Below, piece after piece: positions 10,311-20,998 of a DNA stretch of 64,000 bases. The notes under the pieces are model-generated. The model ran no database searches, was not told the DNA's origin, and saw only the letters and a list, made by a program, of their open reading frames with translations. How positions within the stretch are numbered: the first letter of the stretch is position 1; the number at the start of each line of letters is the position of its first letter. The DNA lies in assembly GCF_049243985.1 (NCBI RefSeq), contig NC_135371.1:4241501-4305500 (forward strand), in the 5' to 3' direction. The DNA comes from Paroedura picta (taxonomy: Eukaryota > Chordata > Lepidosauria > Squamata > Gekkonidae). Both the position numbers and the translations under genes were made by a program.

Positions 10311-11489
10311 CCACACTGAATCTTACGATCGAGTGGGAATCAGGGGGAGGAGAATGCCAAAATCATGCTTCATGCTTTTGCCATGTGGCCAGCACCCACA
10401 AGGCCACAATCCAGGCGTGCCTCCTGAGGTCATTGGGCTTTGCCTCTAGTTTGTAAAATACATGGGTCGTACCAGCCCATCCCAAGTAAAGAAGGGGGAT
10501 GTGCAGGGCCGGATTTAGCAAGAGGCTAAGTAGACCAAAGCCTAGGGCCTCAGTCTCTAAAGAGGTCTCCAGCCAAGATGTAGAATATTTTTGACAATAT
10601 CAAAAGCCTTTCTTACACGCTGGTCTAAACCACCCTTTCATAATTTCCCTTGTGCTTCCTTTCAGAATAATCATGTCTTAAGTTGTTAATTGTAGCCCAC
10701 GTTGTTTTCATTGTAATATTCTACTAGATTGAAGAGTTCTGGATTAGGCCTGGGAGCAAAAGGCCACAAGGGCAGTTGGTAAAGTTACTCACATCTCTTG
10801 CTAGTGGCAAGAGCCCTGCTTCCCTCGGACTCATCAGAGAAGGCCCGGAACCTGACTGAGAGGACGGTTAATTTGTGATACAGGCTTCAGGTGAAGAGGC
10901 TTTTGCAGCAGAACAGTGGAGACATGGAATGTGGGTTTACGCTGCATTTTGGGATCTGTGTGCTGCGTCATTTTTTCACAAGGGCAGCAAAGCCATTCAG
11001 AAGTACGGTTATGGAGTACTTTTGCAAGTCTGTACAGTTCACTTCAGGATATTTAAAGCAGAATGAGAGATCTTGATGAGCTTGAGCACCAAGCAATAGC
11101 CACTTTGCCACATGTCGACTACAGAGCTATCACAAGGAAATCCTTACTTGGATCCTTGCCGTTCTTAAATTTTTGGTCTCAAATATTATTTCTGGCTAGG
11201 ATTCTCCCCCTTTTTGGGTGGACAAAAGACTAGCTAGAAAAGGAAACTGGAGAGCAGTAGCCCTCAGTTGTCAGCTGCCTGATAGTCCCCCCAAAGAACT
11301 TGTCTCCGATGCCTGGGAATCTTTGTTTCCCCCCTCCGTGCCCCCCCCCAAAAGAGGCAAGAAACTGGTACTTGAGTGGTTTTGTCAATATGAATTTGCC
11401 AGTATCTGATTTTGTCCTGGGTCTGATATGTTAACAACGACAGAATCTGAAGATTCAGAGGAACTTATGGGAACCTTATAAATTCCTCA

Positions 11490-12840
11490 CCAGCCCCTTG
11501 TAGGTTGTCAAACCTCAGAATGTTGAAAGCTTGTGAGCAGCAGTCCCTGTTAAATATATAAACTGGCCCAATGCAAGCTTCCCCAGATTTGCCCAATACC
11601 CTTTTCTAAAAGGAACAGATTGAGGGAATATTGTTATAACAAGAAATACTGATCTTATGATGGGTCTGCCCATAATATTCCTACGCTCCCCCTCCCTGAC
11701 TTTTGCTCCTGTATCCACCTTCCCCTGTATCCCCAGGCACATTTCTCTGAACTGAAACAGCAGGCCCCAGGAGAAAGACTTGTGGGCATCTCCTTAGCAC
11801 ACAGCTGGCATGATTCTACCCAACAGTGTTTTCCTTTATCTGTTGCCTGATAGGCAGGCAGCCAATTGGCGGGGGGAAGGGGACCATGTCTAAAGTTAAA
11901 ATCATGGTCAGAAATATGCATCAGCCCCAACGTGACCTCCCAATGTACATCCATTGGGTTTATGTTCCATTTCAACCGCTGCAATTTGGTTTCACTTAAC
12001 TGCCGTCAGGGTTCATACCAGCTGACGATTTTCGTAAATAACCGACTTTGAAGGCTTTTACTGGCACGGAATGATCCGCCCCACAGAAGACGATTTCAGA
12101 ATCCTTAACTGAGAATGCATTACAACAGAGTGGAATACTAAAAAACATTGCACAATCAGGATTTCCAATCCATATGGTTCCCACAGTTGTTATCATCTTT
12201 GTCATCTGTCCTGTAGAAAAGGTGTGCAGGAAGAAATCTGTCTTGGAGCCCAAATGGGAAGGGCCTGTTTCTCCCTAATGCCACAATCTGAGGAGCAAAG
12301 AGATGTTTCCGAATCCAACCATCCCTGGCACAGAATCAACACCCAAGCTGAATGCAGGAGTGGGAAGCTGCAATAAAGGACATGAAAACAATCCAATACA
12401 GAGTTTCCCTAACCTTCAACTGGGACCTTGCCTTGGTAGTAGGAGGCAAGGAGGACAACAATCCCAGAATCCTCTGTGCACTAAGTTGGTTTCCATCCCA
12501 GATAACCAGAACGGGCCACTCAAAACACTTTATAATAACACACATTACATAACTGGAGATTCAAGAGATGCCCCCTGTGCTGTGTGAAACCTACAACAAC
12601 ATGATTACACACAAACACTAGATATCCCAAAAATAAGATATACGTGAAGGGCCAAAGAAAGACAATGCATTTCATGATTTATGTTTTTTAAATTAATTTA
12701 TGAACCAACATATGCCCAATGGGATGAGCTGTTGAGGAGTTTTACATATCTTATAACTATGACCCTATGTCAGTCTGCCAATTTGTAGACATGTGTTCGT
12801 ACCGGATTCCACACACCGTGGATCTGTTCTTTTCAACGTT
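11490..12840. other. U2 3' flank, inverted counterpart of the U1 3' flank
   Basis: Matches 3.74-4.75 kb as reverse complement in several blocks (see the U1 3' flank). No coding exon is seen. It may hold the 3' UTR of U2. Confidence 0.6.
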
Positions 12841-12974
12841 ATGTCAGTAAAGGGTTGGAGCCACGCCATCTTTCAGGGAAGACATGCATGGTTTGTTTTT
12901 CTTTTGGGAATGTAGAATGCATTCTGAAAAGCAGTTTTAGAGACATAATAATGTTTTGGAACAGAATGGATGAA

Positions 12975-14014
12975 CTATCTAGGTGCTCCCATAATAATAC
13001 TTTGATACCGTTGAGGGTGGAATCTGTGAATGAAGCTCTTTCCACATTCTGAGCATTCAAAAGGTGTCTCCCCGGCATGGGTCCTTTGATGTCTTTGAAG
13101 ATTACTATTGTGACTGAATTTCTTTCCACAATCTGAGCATTCAAAAGGTTTCTCCCCTGTGTGAGTTCTTTGATGTCTATGAAGATTACTATTGTGATTG
13201 AATTTTTTTCCACACTGTGAACATTCAAAAGGTTTCTCCCCTGTGTGGGTTCTTTGATGTAGCTGAAGAGTACTACTGAGACTGAATTTCTTTCCACACT
13301 CTGAGCATTCAAAAGGTTTTTCCCCTGTGTGGATCCTTTGATGCATCTGAAGATGGTCACTCCGACTGAATGTTTTTCCACACTCGGAGCATTCAAAAGG
13401 TTTCTCCCCTGTGTGGATTCTTTGATGTTTATGAAAATCACTATTGCGACTGAATTTCTTTCCACACTCTGAACATTCAAAAGGTTTCTCCCCTGTGTGG
13501 GTTCTTTGGTGCCTATGAAGTTGGCCATTGTGATTGAATTTTTCCCTACGCACAGAGCATTCAAAAGGTTTCTCCCTTGTGTGGATTCTTTGGTGCTCAA
13601 GGAACTCTGATTTGCCTTTGAAGGACTTTCTGCAGAGAAAGGATTCATGTGTCTCCATTATGCTGTGCATCAGGATATCCACATTATCCTTTGTTCTCTC
13701 AGAAATTCCATTCTCTGAGCAGATCAATGCCTTCTCTCCTGAGGGGATTTCTTGAAGTCTATGGAGGTCTGCTTGGCCCCTGAAGCTCTTTCCATACTCC
13801 CGGCAGTTGTATGTTTCCTCCATCATAGGAATTACTTGACATACACCCATCCCTTGACAAGGAAGGATTTCGTTCTTCTTCTCGACCGTCTGGCTTCCTT
13901 TTTTCCTCTTATTTCGACCTCGATTCCTGATGTTTCCTCTCAAGTCTTCAGTCTTGACTTTACCTGGTAACAGATGATGCAGTTCCTTTTCCTCCTCATT
14001 CAGCCGATGATCTC
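12975..14014 (-). CDS. U2 C2H2 zinc-finger exon (SCAN-KRAB-ZNF gene, last exon)
   Basis: Last exon of the one unit that keeps every module. Acceptor CCCCCAG|GAGATCATC at 14014; stop at 12975. With the upstream exons the coding length is 1890 nt (629 residues). After an acidic-basic linker (EEEKELHHLLPG, KRKKGSQTVEKK) come decayed fingers: the first lacks its second Cys (CREYG) and its His pair, the second region is largely lost, and the next reads SVRREKF with its second Cys replaced. Five intact fingers follow (helices RNSDFHK, RSDHLQM, LSSTLQL, HNSNLHR, HNSNLQR), then a terminal finger without its final His pair (RFHPQRYQ). It probably binds DNA through the five intact fingers. Product: nuclear transcription factor, target unknown. 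Confidence 0.85.
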
Positions 14015-14099
14015 CTGGGGGAAGAAAGACAGAGATCCCGTTAGCTCCCACCCAAGGAGTTCTGATCTGCACTTGAATATCCATTCACAACATTTCAAG

Positions 14100-15439
14100 G
14101 GCTTCTTTTTGTGGACACTGAAGTATACAATGACGGACACATGAAAAGTACACTAAAGTCTGTTGCATCAGAGACATGAGATGTACTCTGATAATTTATA
14201 TGGCTCCCCACCTGAATGAATTATTGAAAATGAAGCTCCTTCCACTCTACAAATAATTACACTGGTTCTCTCCTGAGGAAATTTGTTCCAGAAGAATTAC
14301 ATTCACGCCGCACTGAAGTTCTTTCCAGAAGCCAAGATTTCATTTTCTTCCGAAATGAATTATCTGATTAGCATGGATCCTTTCATTGTTTACCGTTTTT
14401 GGCTGGCTTTTCTTCTTCCACTGAGAATCCATGGAAGCCACCTCCTTGGTGAAGCATGGGTTTATTCTCCGTATTCTCTCCCCAGCTTCCCTCCTGCCTC
14501 AGTGGTTCTTTTCTACCCCCCAAAGTTTCCAGCGGCTACATTCTTTGGTTTTGCTGAGGCCTACCCCTGAAATTCTCCAGCTGTCTCCTCTGTTTCTCCT
14601 GATAAGGTCAGTACCCGTGTAAGATGCCAAGCCACCACTCTGGCCCTCCTCATCCATGGGCGTGTATTTCCTTTGTCAGCACTTATCCCCACCCCAGCCC
14701 TGCCATCTGAGCCACGTAACTCTTGTTCCCCCAGCCAGGCCCTTCAGAAGAGCCATTGTTATATTCTGCCTATCCTTCTCCACAAAAGTCCCTATGTGTG
14801 ATTTGTGTGGACAAAGTGGGAAGGAATCATTCCCCCACCAATCACATTCGAAATGTTTTGCAAGTCTTCTGATACTTTGCTACTGATAATTAAGTAAAAG
14901 GAATTATATGGGTATCCAGTCCTGCAACTTTACAGAGAGTTTCCTTCCCGTTGTGACCAGAGAAAAGAGGGACTCCCCAAATACTCTGGGGCTTGGAAAG
15001 GGGAGGGGGGAGAAGTCCGGATCAAGCCAAATAACACCCAAAGTTCAAAGGGGACCCCATCGTTTTTGGAAGGGATGCCAGTTTGGGGGGTAGGAAAGGG
15101 CTCAATTCATAACTGTGATGATCGTAGGAAAGAACTGACAGGCTTTTGACCTCATCCTGCAGGGCTGTTCTTAAGGAAACCTCCCTGCATTCCCTCGACT
15201 ATGCAGCATTTAAAGATGCCACAGCCTCTAGACCAATGAATAGAGCGACCATGGATCTCAGGCCCAGAAGGAGTTTCTGTGATTCACAGATTCCAGGCAT
15301 CAAAATACCTCCCTCCCTCCCTCCCTATATAGCGGGCTTGAATGATGCTCCTCAACTAAGAGTTGTAAAGAACTGAAGAGGAAATCTCCCATGGCTTTTA
15401 TTTACTCATTCACTGGACAGAAACATGAAGGATACCTAC
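14100..15439 (-). other. U2 last intron with fossil finger
   Basis: No further exon. At 14220-14290 the minus strand still reads like a decayed finger (a 'gtggaaggagcttcatt' block), and equivalents lie at 25.43-25.50 (U4) and 52.31-52.42 kb (U8). Confidence 0.45.
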
Positions 15440-15562
15440 TCTCAGCCGAATCACTTGGGGAGGAAATGTTCTCTTGAGATCCTCTTGAGAAACTCTCCAG
15501 CCCTCCTGTGGACAGAGGGCCTCTGTCTGCCTCCACTGTCGTGTCGCACACATTACTGGCTT
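15440..15562 (-). CDS. U2 KRAB-B-position exon
   Basis: 123 nt, acceptor ttctgaag, donor GAGA|gtaggtatcc, phase 1 to phase 1. Encodes EASNVCDTTVEADRG ... SSPSDSAE with no stop. Homologous to U1 1704-1826 and U8 51937-52059. Because its length is a multiple of three it can be skipped or lost without shifting the frame. Confidence 0.75.
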
Positions 15563-15640
15563 CTTCAGAAAAAAAAGAGAAGTTATTCTTAGATTGGGGA
15601 TTAAAGAAATGCAAGGAAAAAGAAAAATTATTTTAGTAGA

Positions 15641-15855
15641 AGAAGAAGAGTTGGCTCTTATATGCCGCTATTCTCTACCCAAAGGAGTCTCCAAGAGGCC
15701 TCCAATCGCCTTCCCTTTCCTCTCCCCATAACAGACACCCTGTGAGGGAGGGGAGGCTGAGAGAGCCCTGAGATTACTGCTTGGTCCGAACAGCTTTATT
15801 CAGTGCTGTGGCAAGGCCAAGGTCACCCCACTGGTTGAATGTGGGGGAGCGCAGA
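15641..15855 (-). mobile_element. tRNA-derived SINE (family A), truncated
   Basis: Reverse complement of the family A body and (AAGAAG)-type tail: 'gttggctcttatatgccgc', 'agacaccctgtgagg'. It lacks the tRNA head. It lies in the U2 intron between KRAB-A and the 123-nt exon. Confidence 0.7.
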
Positions 15856-16020
15856 ATGGTAACCCCACCCGGCTATGTGATCTCTGCTTTTGCTGCCACA
15901 TCAGTTCCGGGAGGCCCCCCCTCCCCGCTGGGCCAAGTATACCGGGCCAAGGATGAGCCTCAACACAACATATTGCTGGGTAACAGTAATTCTTGTATCA
16001 TAGGAAGAATGACCACCTAC

Positions 16021-16147
16021 GGAGAAAGGCCATGCTCCCATAGTTCTCCAGCATGACTTCCCGGTAGAGAGCTCTTTGGGCTGGATCCAGCAGGGCCCAT
16101 TCTGCCTCCATGAAATCCACCACCACCTCTTTAAAGGAAACCGGAGA
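16021..16147 (-). CDS. U2 KRAB-A exon
   Basis: 127 nt, the standard KRAB-A exon size, between acceptor ctttcag and donor gtaggt. Encodes [17 protein letters not shown], then [19 protein letters not shown]. It keeps the F-x-x-V-x-V-x-F, E-W, R-x-LYRxVMLENY pattern of KRAB-A. The position that is Asp in canonical TRIM28-binding KRAB ('DV') is Glu ('EV'). Likely recruits co-repressors, but strength of TRIM28 binding is uncertain. The C-terminal end reads AFLRR if the donor is ignored. Confidence 0.88.
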
Positions 16148-16309
16148 CTGAAAGATAAAACCGATTCCGTCATCAGGAATGGAAGGGGGCATTTTGGAAG
16201 GGGGCATTTTGGGTGAGTGCAGGATGTCGAGCTCCAAATAGGGAAAAGAAGGTGTTCACTTTTGAGTCCTCTTGAGTGGGTCCCACACTGTCCCCCGCTC
16301 ATCTCTTAC

Positions 16310-16380
16310 CTGGACTGCAAGCACAGCAGCTGTTTCCATACCTCTGCAAGGACGATGGCTCAATAGCATCTCTCCACTGC
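16310..16380 (-). CDS. U2 linker exon 2
   Basis: 71 nt, acceptor tcttacag, donor GTCCAG|gtaaga; phase 1 to 0. Encodes [19 protein letters not shown] then VLAVQ. The motif SxRPCRGxETA is conserved in U4, U8 and U9. No known domain. The intron to KRAB-A is only 162 bp. Confidence 0.75.
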
Positions 16381-16926
16381 CTGTAAGAAAGTGAAGATTG
16401 TCTGAATCTGCCATGTGAACTCCAGAGCTCAGAAACAGGACAGTATCCCTGCTGGATCAGATTGAAGGCCCGAGCACTCCTTTCTCCTACTGTCTACCCC
16501 CCCCCCCTCACTGTCAAAACCCTTGCGTCTGGGCTGCTGGGATGAAAGGGGTGTGTATGGAAATTGTTATGTAGCTATTGGTTTTCAGAGGTTTAATGCT
16601 CCAGAATGTGGAGTTTCCATTAATTCACCATGGGGAACAACTTTGTTCATATTTCTCCCCGTTATCTTTTTTGAGTGAAATAGAGCTCCTCAAAGAGTAG
16701 ATGAGATATTTTAATGAAAATTGTAATAAATATGTGTAAGAATGGAACTGTTTTTCCTGAATCTCTCTAATGCCCCTTTAAAACGAGGGGGCGTCACTAT
16801 TTGCGGCTAGCAATGAGGGCCACAAGTCTATTATTTGTCATGTGCAGAATTATTTCCTTTTTCGTGTCCTGAACTGTATTTTTTTTTTAGTGTGCCCCAT
16901 TCCATCTGGGCACAAGGCACCGTTAC

Positions 16927-17041
16927 CAAGTGAGACGTCCTCTTGGGCATGCTCTGAGGCCTGCACCCTCTGACAGTCCTCGGAAGGAACTCCTTCTGCA
17001 TCAGACAATTTCGGTGCCATCTTCACGGATGGTCCCCACAT
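16927..17041 (-). CDS. U2 linker exon 1 (WGP exon)
   Basis: 115 nt, acceptor ctgtttcag, donor CACTTG|gtaacg; phase 0 to 1. Encodes MWGPSVKMAPKLSDAEG, then SEDCQRVQASEHAQEDVSL. The same exon occurs in U4, U8 and U9. It joins SCAN to linker exon 2. Confidence 0.78.
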
Positions 17042-17165
17042 CTGAAACAGCAGCAAGAGAGATGGGTAAGAGAAGTGGAACAGGTTGAGGAGAAGGATCC
17101 TGCCCCACACCCAGATTCCTCATCCCTGCTCTGCCAGAACAGGTTCAGCCCTAGGGGCAAGAATC

Positions 17166-17740
17166 AGGGCTGGGTTTTCTACTTTGTGAGGTTTCTGTTG
17201 TCCAGTAAATGAATTCTTGACTTGGAGCAAAAGATCAAGTTTACTGAATGCAAGCAAGGAAGTTAACCTAAACAATTCTTGGTCAGAAACAAGGCAAATT
17301 AATATAGGTTCAGCATATAACCCCCTCATTTGAACCCCCACCCATGAGAACCCAAGAAACGGCAGGGAATCTTCGGAGTCTAAACATTCTGGGTATCAAA
17401 GCGCCCAAGGACAATTGCCTACATTCCTGGAACCAGGCGAAGATGACTGGGGAGGCAGGTGTGAAGTCAGAGCAAAACCAGAGCAGGCAATCTAGGCCAG
17501 TGGTCCGGTCAACGCTTGACAATTATACTGAGGCCCGGGGGGGGGGGTAGTCTTTTGTCGAGGGACGTTGCCGCTGCCGCCTGAGCCCCTGCTCCACTTG
17601 CTTTCCCGCCACCTGCTGGGGGCACTGCCAGTACCGACTGATCCATGGACCGGGACCGGTCCCCGGCCCAGGGGTTGGGGACCACAGATCTAGGCCATTA
17701 AGATAGAAAAGAACTCCTAACATCTATGTTTCTAACAGTT
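17166..17740. repeat. Unclassified intron insert shared by U2 and U5
   Basis: The block from 'gggctgggttttctactttg' to 'gttgctaaaat' is repeated at 29697-30076 in U5 with only few differences, but U4 at the same intron position lacks it. About 380 bp without the inner hAT. I see no coding. An LTR-like nature cannot be excluded or shown. Confidence 0.5.
17498..17687. mobile_element. hAT MITE (CAGTGGTCC family) with empty site in U5
   Basis: Starts CAGTGGTCC, ends GGGGACCACAG, flanked by the 8-bp duplication ATCTAGGC (17490-17497, 17688-17695). The paralogous U5 intron has one uninterrupted ATCTAGGC at 30018-30025. It contains GC-rich 'ttgccgctgccgcctgagc' sequence. A related copy is at 50323. 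Confidence 0.85.
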
Positions 17741-17767
17741 GCTAAAATAGGAAGGAAACCCCCTCAC

Positions 17768-18181
17768 CGGCTCTGCCTGCCTCTTCTCCTCTGCCTGGCT
17801 CAGGAGGAAGCCTTCGGCCAGGGCCACCGCCTGGGAACTGCTCTCCGGCCCACATCCTCTGACCCAGCTCTTCATCTCCAGGGGCAGGATGTCCAGGAAC
17901 TGCTCCAGGATCACCAGGTCCAGGATCTGCTGCTTGGTGTGCCTCTCTGGCTCCAGCCAGCGGTTGCAAATTCCATGGAGGTGGCTGCAAACCTCTCGGG
18001 GCCCAGCAGCCTCATGGTAGCGAAACTGCCGGAAGCGTCGGCAATGCACGTCTGCGGTTGTCAGTTCCCGAGCCAGGATTTCTGTAGGAATTCTTTCCCA
18101 AAATTTAGCACCATCCTCAGCCTGGGTGGGATGAAGGCCTTTCCTTGCTCCCTGGCTAATTCGACGTCCTTCTTCCATCAT
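17768..18181 (-). CDS. U2 SCAN domain exon (first coding exon)
   Basis: 414 coding nt from the ATG pair at 18181 to donor GAGCCG|gtgagg. Encodes about 138 residues. The SCAN domain is [19 protein letters not shown], then [19 protein letters not shown], then [19 protein letters not shown], then [14 protein letters not shown] mediates homo- and hetero-dimer formation between transcription factors. The exon opens after acceptor CATACCCAG. The start is chosen by homology to U4, U5 and U9. The antisense strand carries long open frames too, which I regard as shadows. Confidence 0.9.
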
Positions 18182-18239
18182 CTTCCCGTTTTCTTGGGTA
18201 ACCTCAATAGGTCCCTTTTCACCTGGGTATGAAGAGGGA

Positions 18240-19740
18240 GAGGGAAAGATCAATAAAGCAGGAAGCAAAGATCCCAGAGGAAATGATTGGGTGATTTGTG
18301 CTCTGCCCCATGGCCATGATCCATGGAGTGCCATAGAGCTCTCTCTTTTTCAGGTGACCCAATGCAAAAATCATGACGATTCTTCAGATCCATAGTTTGG
18401 AATCACATCTGGCGCTACTACAAGATGGATGTGTGACTTTTGTGGTGGTGCTGTCTACAGTGTAAGCCCCAATCTACATGACACTGGTTTTGATTGTGTT
18501 TCAAAGCAAAAACCACACAAATTCACAAGGAGGATCTTCACCCCAGATCCATGTGTTTTTTAGGTACTGTTCAAGAAATCACTGGGTAAGTCACAGGCTA
18601 CGGCAACAAGATCTGGTGAGCTTTTTTAACCTCATGTCATTGTTAATTCTTTATTATTTACATTACCTCTCACTAACCAGTCAACTTGGGGCAGCTCACA
18701 CCAAGTATAATACAGTAAAACGGTACGTAATAAAATACATTCAAAACCAATTAAAATATTATCACTTGGTCAGAACAAGTATTTTGACAAGTCCAAAGTC
18801 ACCCAGCTGGTTGCATGTGGGCGAGTGGGGAATCAAAACCGACTTGCCAGTTTAGACGTTTGATATGTGTTATATTATCAATATATATTTCTATATTATT
18901 AGCTGCAAAAGCCCACCCCCAGTCAGTCTCCCCTGCATCAGGAGAGGGAAGGCCCAGAGGTTAGTGGAGGAAAATGGCTCATTCCTTGGCAGGCACAAGC
19001 TGCAGCAGGAGCATCCTTGCACTTCTACCAATTCCAGGACGGTCTTCCTCTTTCCCTGTGGCCCTGGGCCCTGTTTCAGAAGGACCCTGGAGATGATTCT
19101 GTTTCCTTGAATGCTGCTTATGTGCAAAACCACTATGATCTCCATGAACATCTTATTGTGAAGTTCTGGGGTGGATGATAAATATTGTCACATTCATAAA
19201 CTAACATCTGGAATGTTTCTTTACTTTTCAAGCAAACTCACGTCTTGTCAAGCCATAAAGGTGCTGTGATCTATTGAGTTTCGGTTGGGGAACACAAGAC
19301 AAGGTTACACTTTGGCACCAAATTTAAGTGTGTTTTTAAAAGGTGAGTGGATCCACGGGGATCCCAATAGATCTGGATTTTCCTTGTTAATCTGCAGGGG
19401 GGAAAGGAGAGAGGGGCATCCGGCTTCTCCAGGGGAGGGGGGGCTGCTGGGGTGAACAGGAGTGGGGGGGATACTCTGAACCCCCAAGGGAAGGGAAGGG
19501 AAGGGAAGGGAAGGGAAGGGAAGGGAAGGGAAGGGAAGGGAAGGGAAGGGAAGGGAAGGGAAGGGGGGAGCTCTGGCCAAAATGCGGGGCTGGTGGGGCG
19601 GCTAAGCAGCACGCAGGTCCTTCCCTCCGAGGACGGCGGGGCTCCTTCTCTGCCCCCCTCCTCCCTCCCTCCCTCCCTTCCGGCCTCTGCAAGGACCGGG
19701 ATCCAACCCCTCCCCCTCCAGACTGCGACCCCCATTAGCC
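18240..19740 (-). other. U2 first intron, paralogous to U5 first intron
   Basis: Shares order and sequence with 30.66-32.70 kb: 'tccatagtttggaatcacatc', 'ccatgtgttttttaggtactg', the AT-rich repeat at 18650-18760 and 'ggatcccaatagatctgga' at 19357-19380. No coding exon is seen. Confidence 0.6.
19483..19566. repeat. (GGGAA)n pentanucleotide array
   Basis: About 16 units of GGGAA on the plus strand. The regular G3 runs separated by two A can form G-quadruplexes. It lies about 200 bp downstream of the U2 exon 1 donor. Confidence 0.95.
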
Positions 19741-19754
19741 CCCCCCGGCCTTAC

Positions 19755-20000
19755 TTGCGAGTAGACCTCCCGGGCTCCAGCCGCTCCTCCTTCCCCTGCA
19801 GCCCTCCCCGCCCCTCCCCCTCCCAGGAAAGGAGCCCCCCCGCCTCTCTAGCCCCGGACTCGGTCGCCTTAACCCTCTCGGGGCTGGAGGGAAAGGAAAG
19901 GGCTCCTCTCCTCTCCCAGGGCCCGCCCGGACGCATTTCAGCCATCCCGTGCCCACTTACTCCCAAGCAGCCCCCTTAAGATCCGTCGCGGAGGAAAGCC
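19755..20000 (-). promoter_or_regulatory. U2 CpG promoter and non-coding exon 1
   Basis: GC- and CpG-rich. On the minus strand the cluster-wide block CCGAGAGGGTTAA ... GGCTAGAGAGGC (about 19845-19880) precedes 'ggagcccgggaggtctact' and the donor CGCAA|GTAAGG at 19755. The same order is found at U5, U6, U7, U8 and U9. TATA box not seen. Start of transcription is not defined. Confidence 0.65.
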
Positions 20001-20030
20001 CGGTTGGAGAGCTTTTCCCTTCCCCTGCAG

Positions 20031-20318
20031 CGCCGAGAGGGTTAAAGGCACAGAGACGAGGGCTAGAGCGGCAGCGGCGGATGGTCACCTGAAAAGAGAG
20101 CTCTGTCCTTAGGGGGGGACGAACGGAGGCTGCAGAGCAGGGGTGGTCAGACTGCGGCCCTCCAGATGTCCATGGACTACAATTCCCATGAGCCCCTGCC
20201 AGCGAATGCTGGCAGGGGCTCATGGGAATTGTAGTCCATGGACATCTGGAGGGCCGCAGTTTGACCACCCCTGCTGCAGAGAGTTGCAAGGCGGGGTGGG
20301 GGGGGGGTTTCCTCGCAA
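20031..20318 (+). promoter_or_regulatory. U3 CpG promoter and exon 1, head-to-head with U2
   Basis: Plus-strand copy of the same promoter block (GCCGAGAGGGTTAAAGGCAC, then GGGCTAGAGCGGC, 20031-20065) with donor TCGCAA|GTAAGA at 20318. A hAT MITE splits the presumed exon 1. The two opposed motif copies lie about 170 bp apart. Confidence 0.6.
20138..20273. mobile_element. Palindromic hAT MITE, 136 bp
   Basis: CAGGGGTGGTCAGAC ... GTTTGACCACCCCTG, almost perfect foldback. Flanked by CTGCAGAG on both sides (20130-20137, 20274-20281). It sits inside the U3 exon 1 region. Confidence 0.9.
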
Positions 20319-20998
20319 GTAAGACATGGGGCAGTGGGGGGGGGATAAGGGTCGCAATCCCAGAAGGGCAGGAGCCCCTGTCTGCCAAGCAGCCTCCTTC
20401 CCTCCCAGCCCCTCTGCGTTCCGCCTCTTGGCCGGCCAGCACCCCTCCGGGCTTCCCACCCGCCCTGCGCTCCGCCCGGCTTACCTGGCGGGGGGGTGGG
20501 GGGGGCGGCTTCTCCTGCAGGTGGAAATAGGAGGCGGGGGCAATTGGGGGCGGGCTACCAACTACCGGGTTGGTTCTCCAGGGGGTGAGTGACTTCCCGG
20601 AGGGCCAATCAGGAGCCACACGCACACCGGGGGGGGGGGGGTTTATTATGTGGCAAGATGATGTGGGATGGGATATAACATCATAGACAGCAGGATGCAA
20701 TAAAACCAGAGTCCAGGGGCACCTTGAAGAAAAACAAAGATTTATTCAAGGTGTGAGCTTTTGAGGGCAAGCACTCTTGCTCAGACTCAGATATCCTTAC
20801 ACGACCCGTGGGAATGCTAAAATGTAATTCTCAGGTCTCTGTACTAATCTATGACCGCATGTCTCCTTATGTAGTTTGCCTTGTCATTTCTATTTCTTTG
20901 TCCCCTGAAATTGGGGGGGGGGGCTTGTTGCACATTAAAGCCTACAACTTGAATAAAACTTTGTTGGTATGAAAGGTGCCACTTTCCTCTCCTCCCCA

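Noticed and set aside
17726-18232. Long open frame antisense to the U2 SCAN exon, and similar ones at 27553-28040, 30065-30586 and 59234-59847
   Set aside because: GC-rich SCAN exons leave the opposite strand free of stops. The sense frame matches SCAN, the antisense frames match nothing.
19305-19979. Proline/serine- or glycine-rich frames over the (GGGAA)n array and the CpG promoters
   Set aside because: Simple-sequence translation (FPSLPFPSL, GKGREGKGRE) with no conservation between promoter copies.
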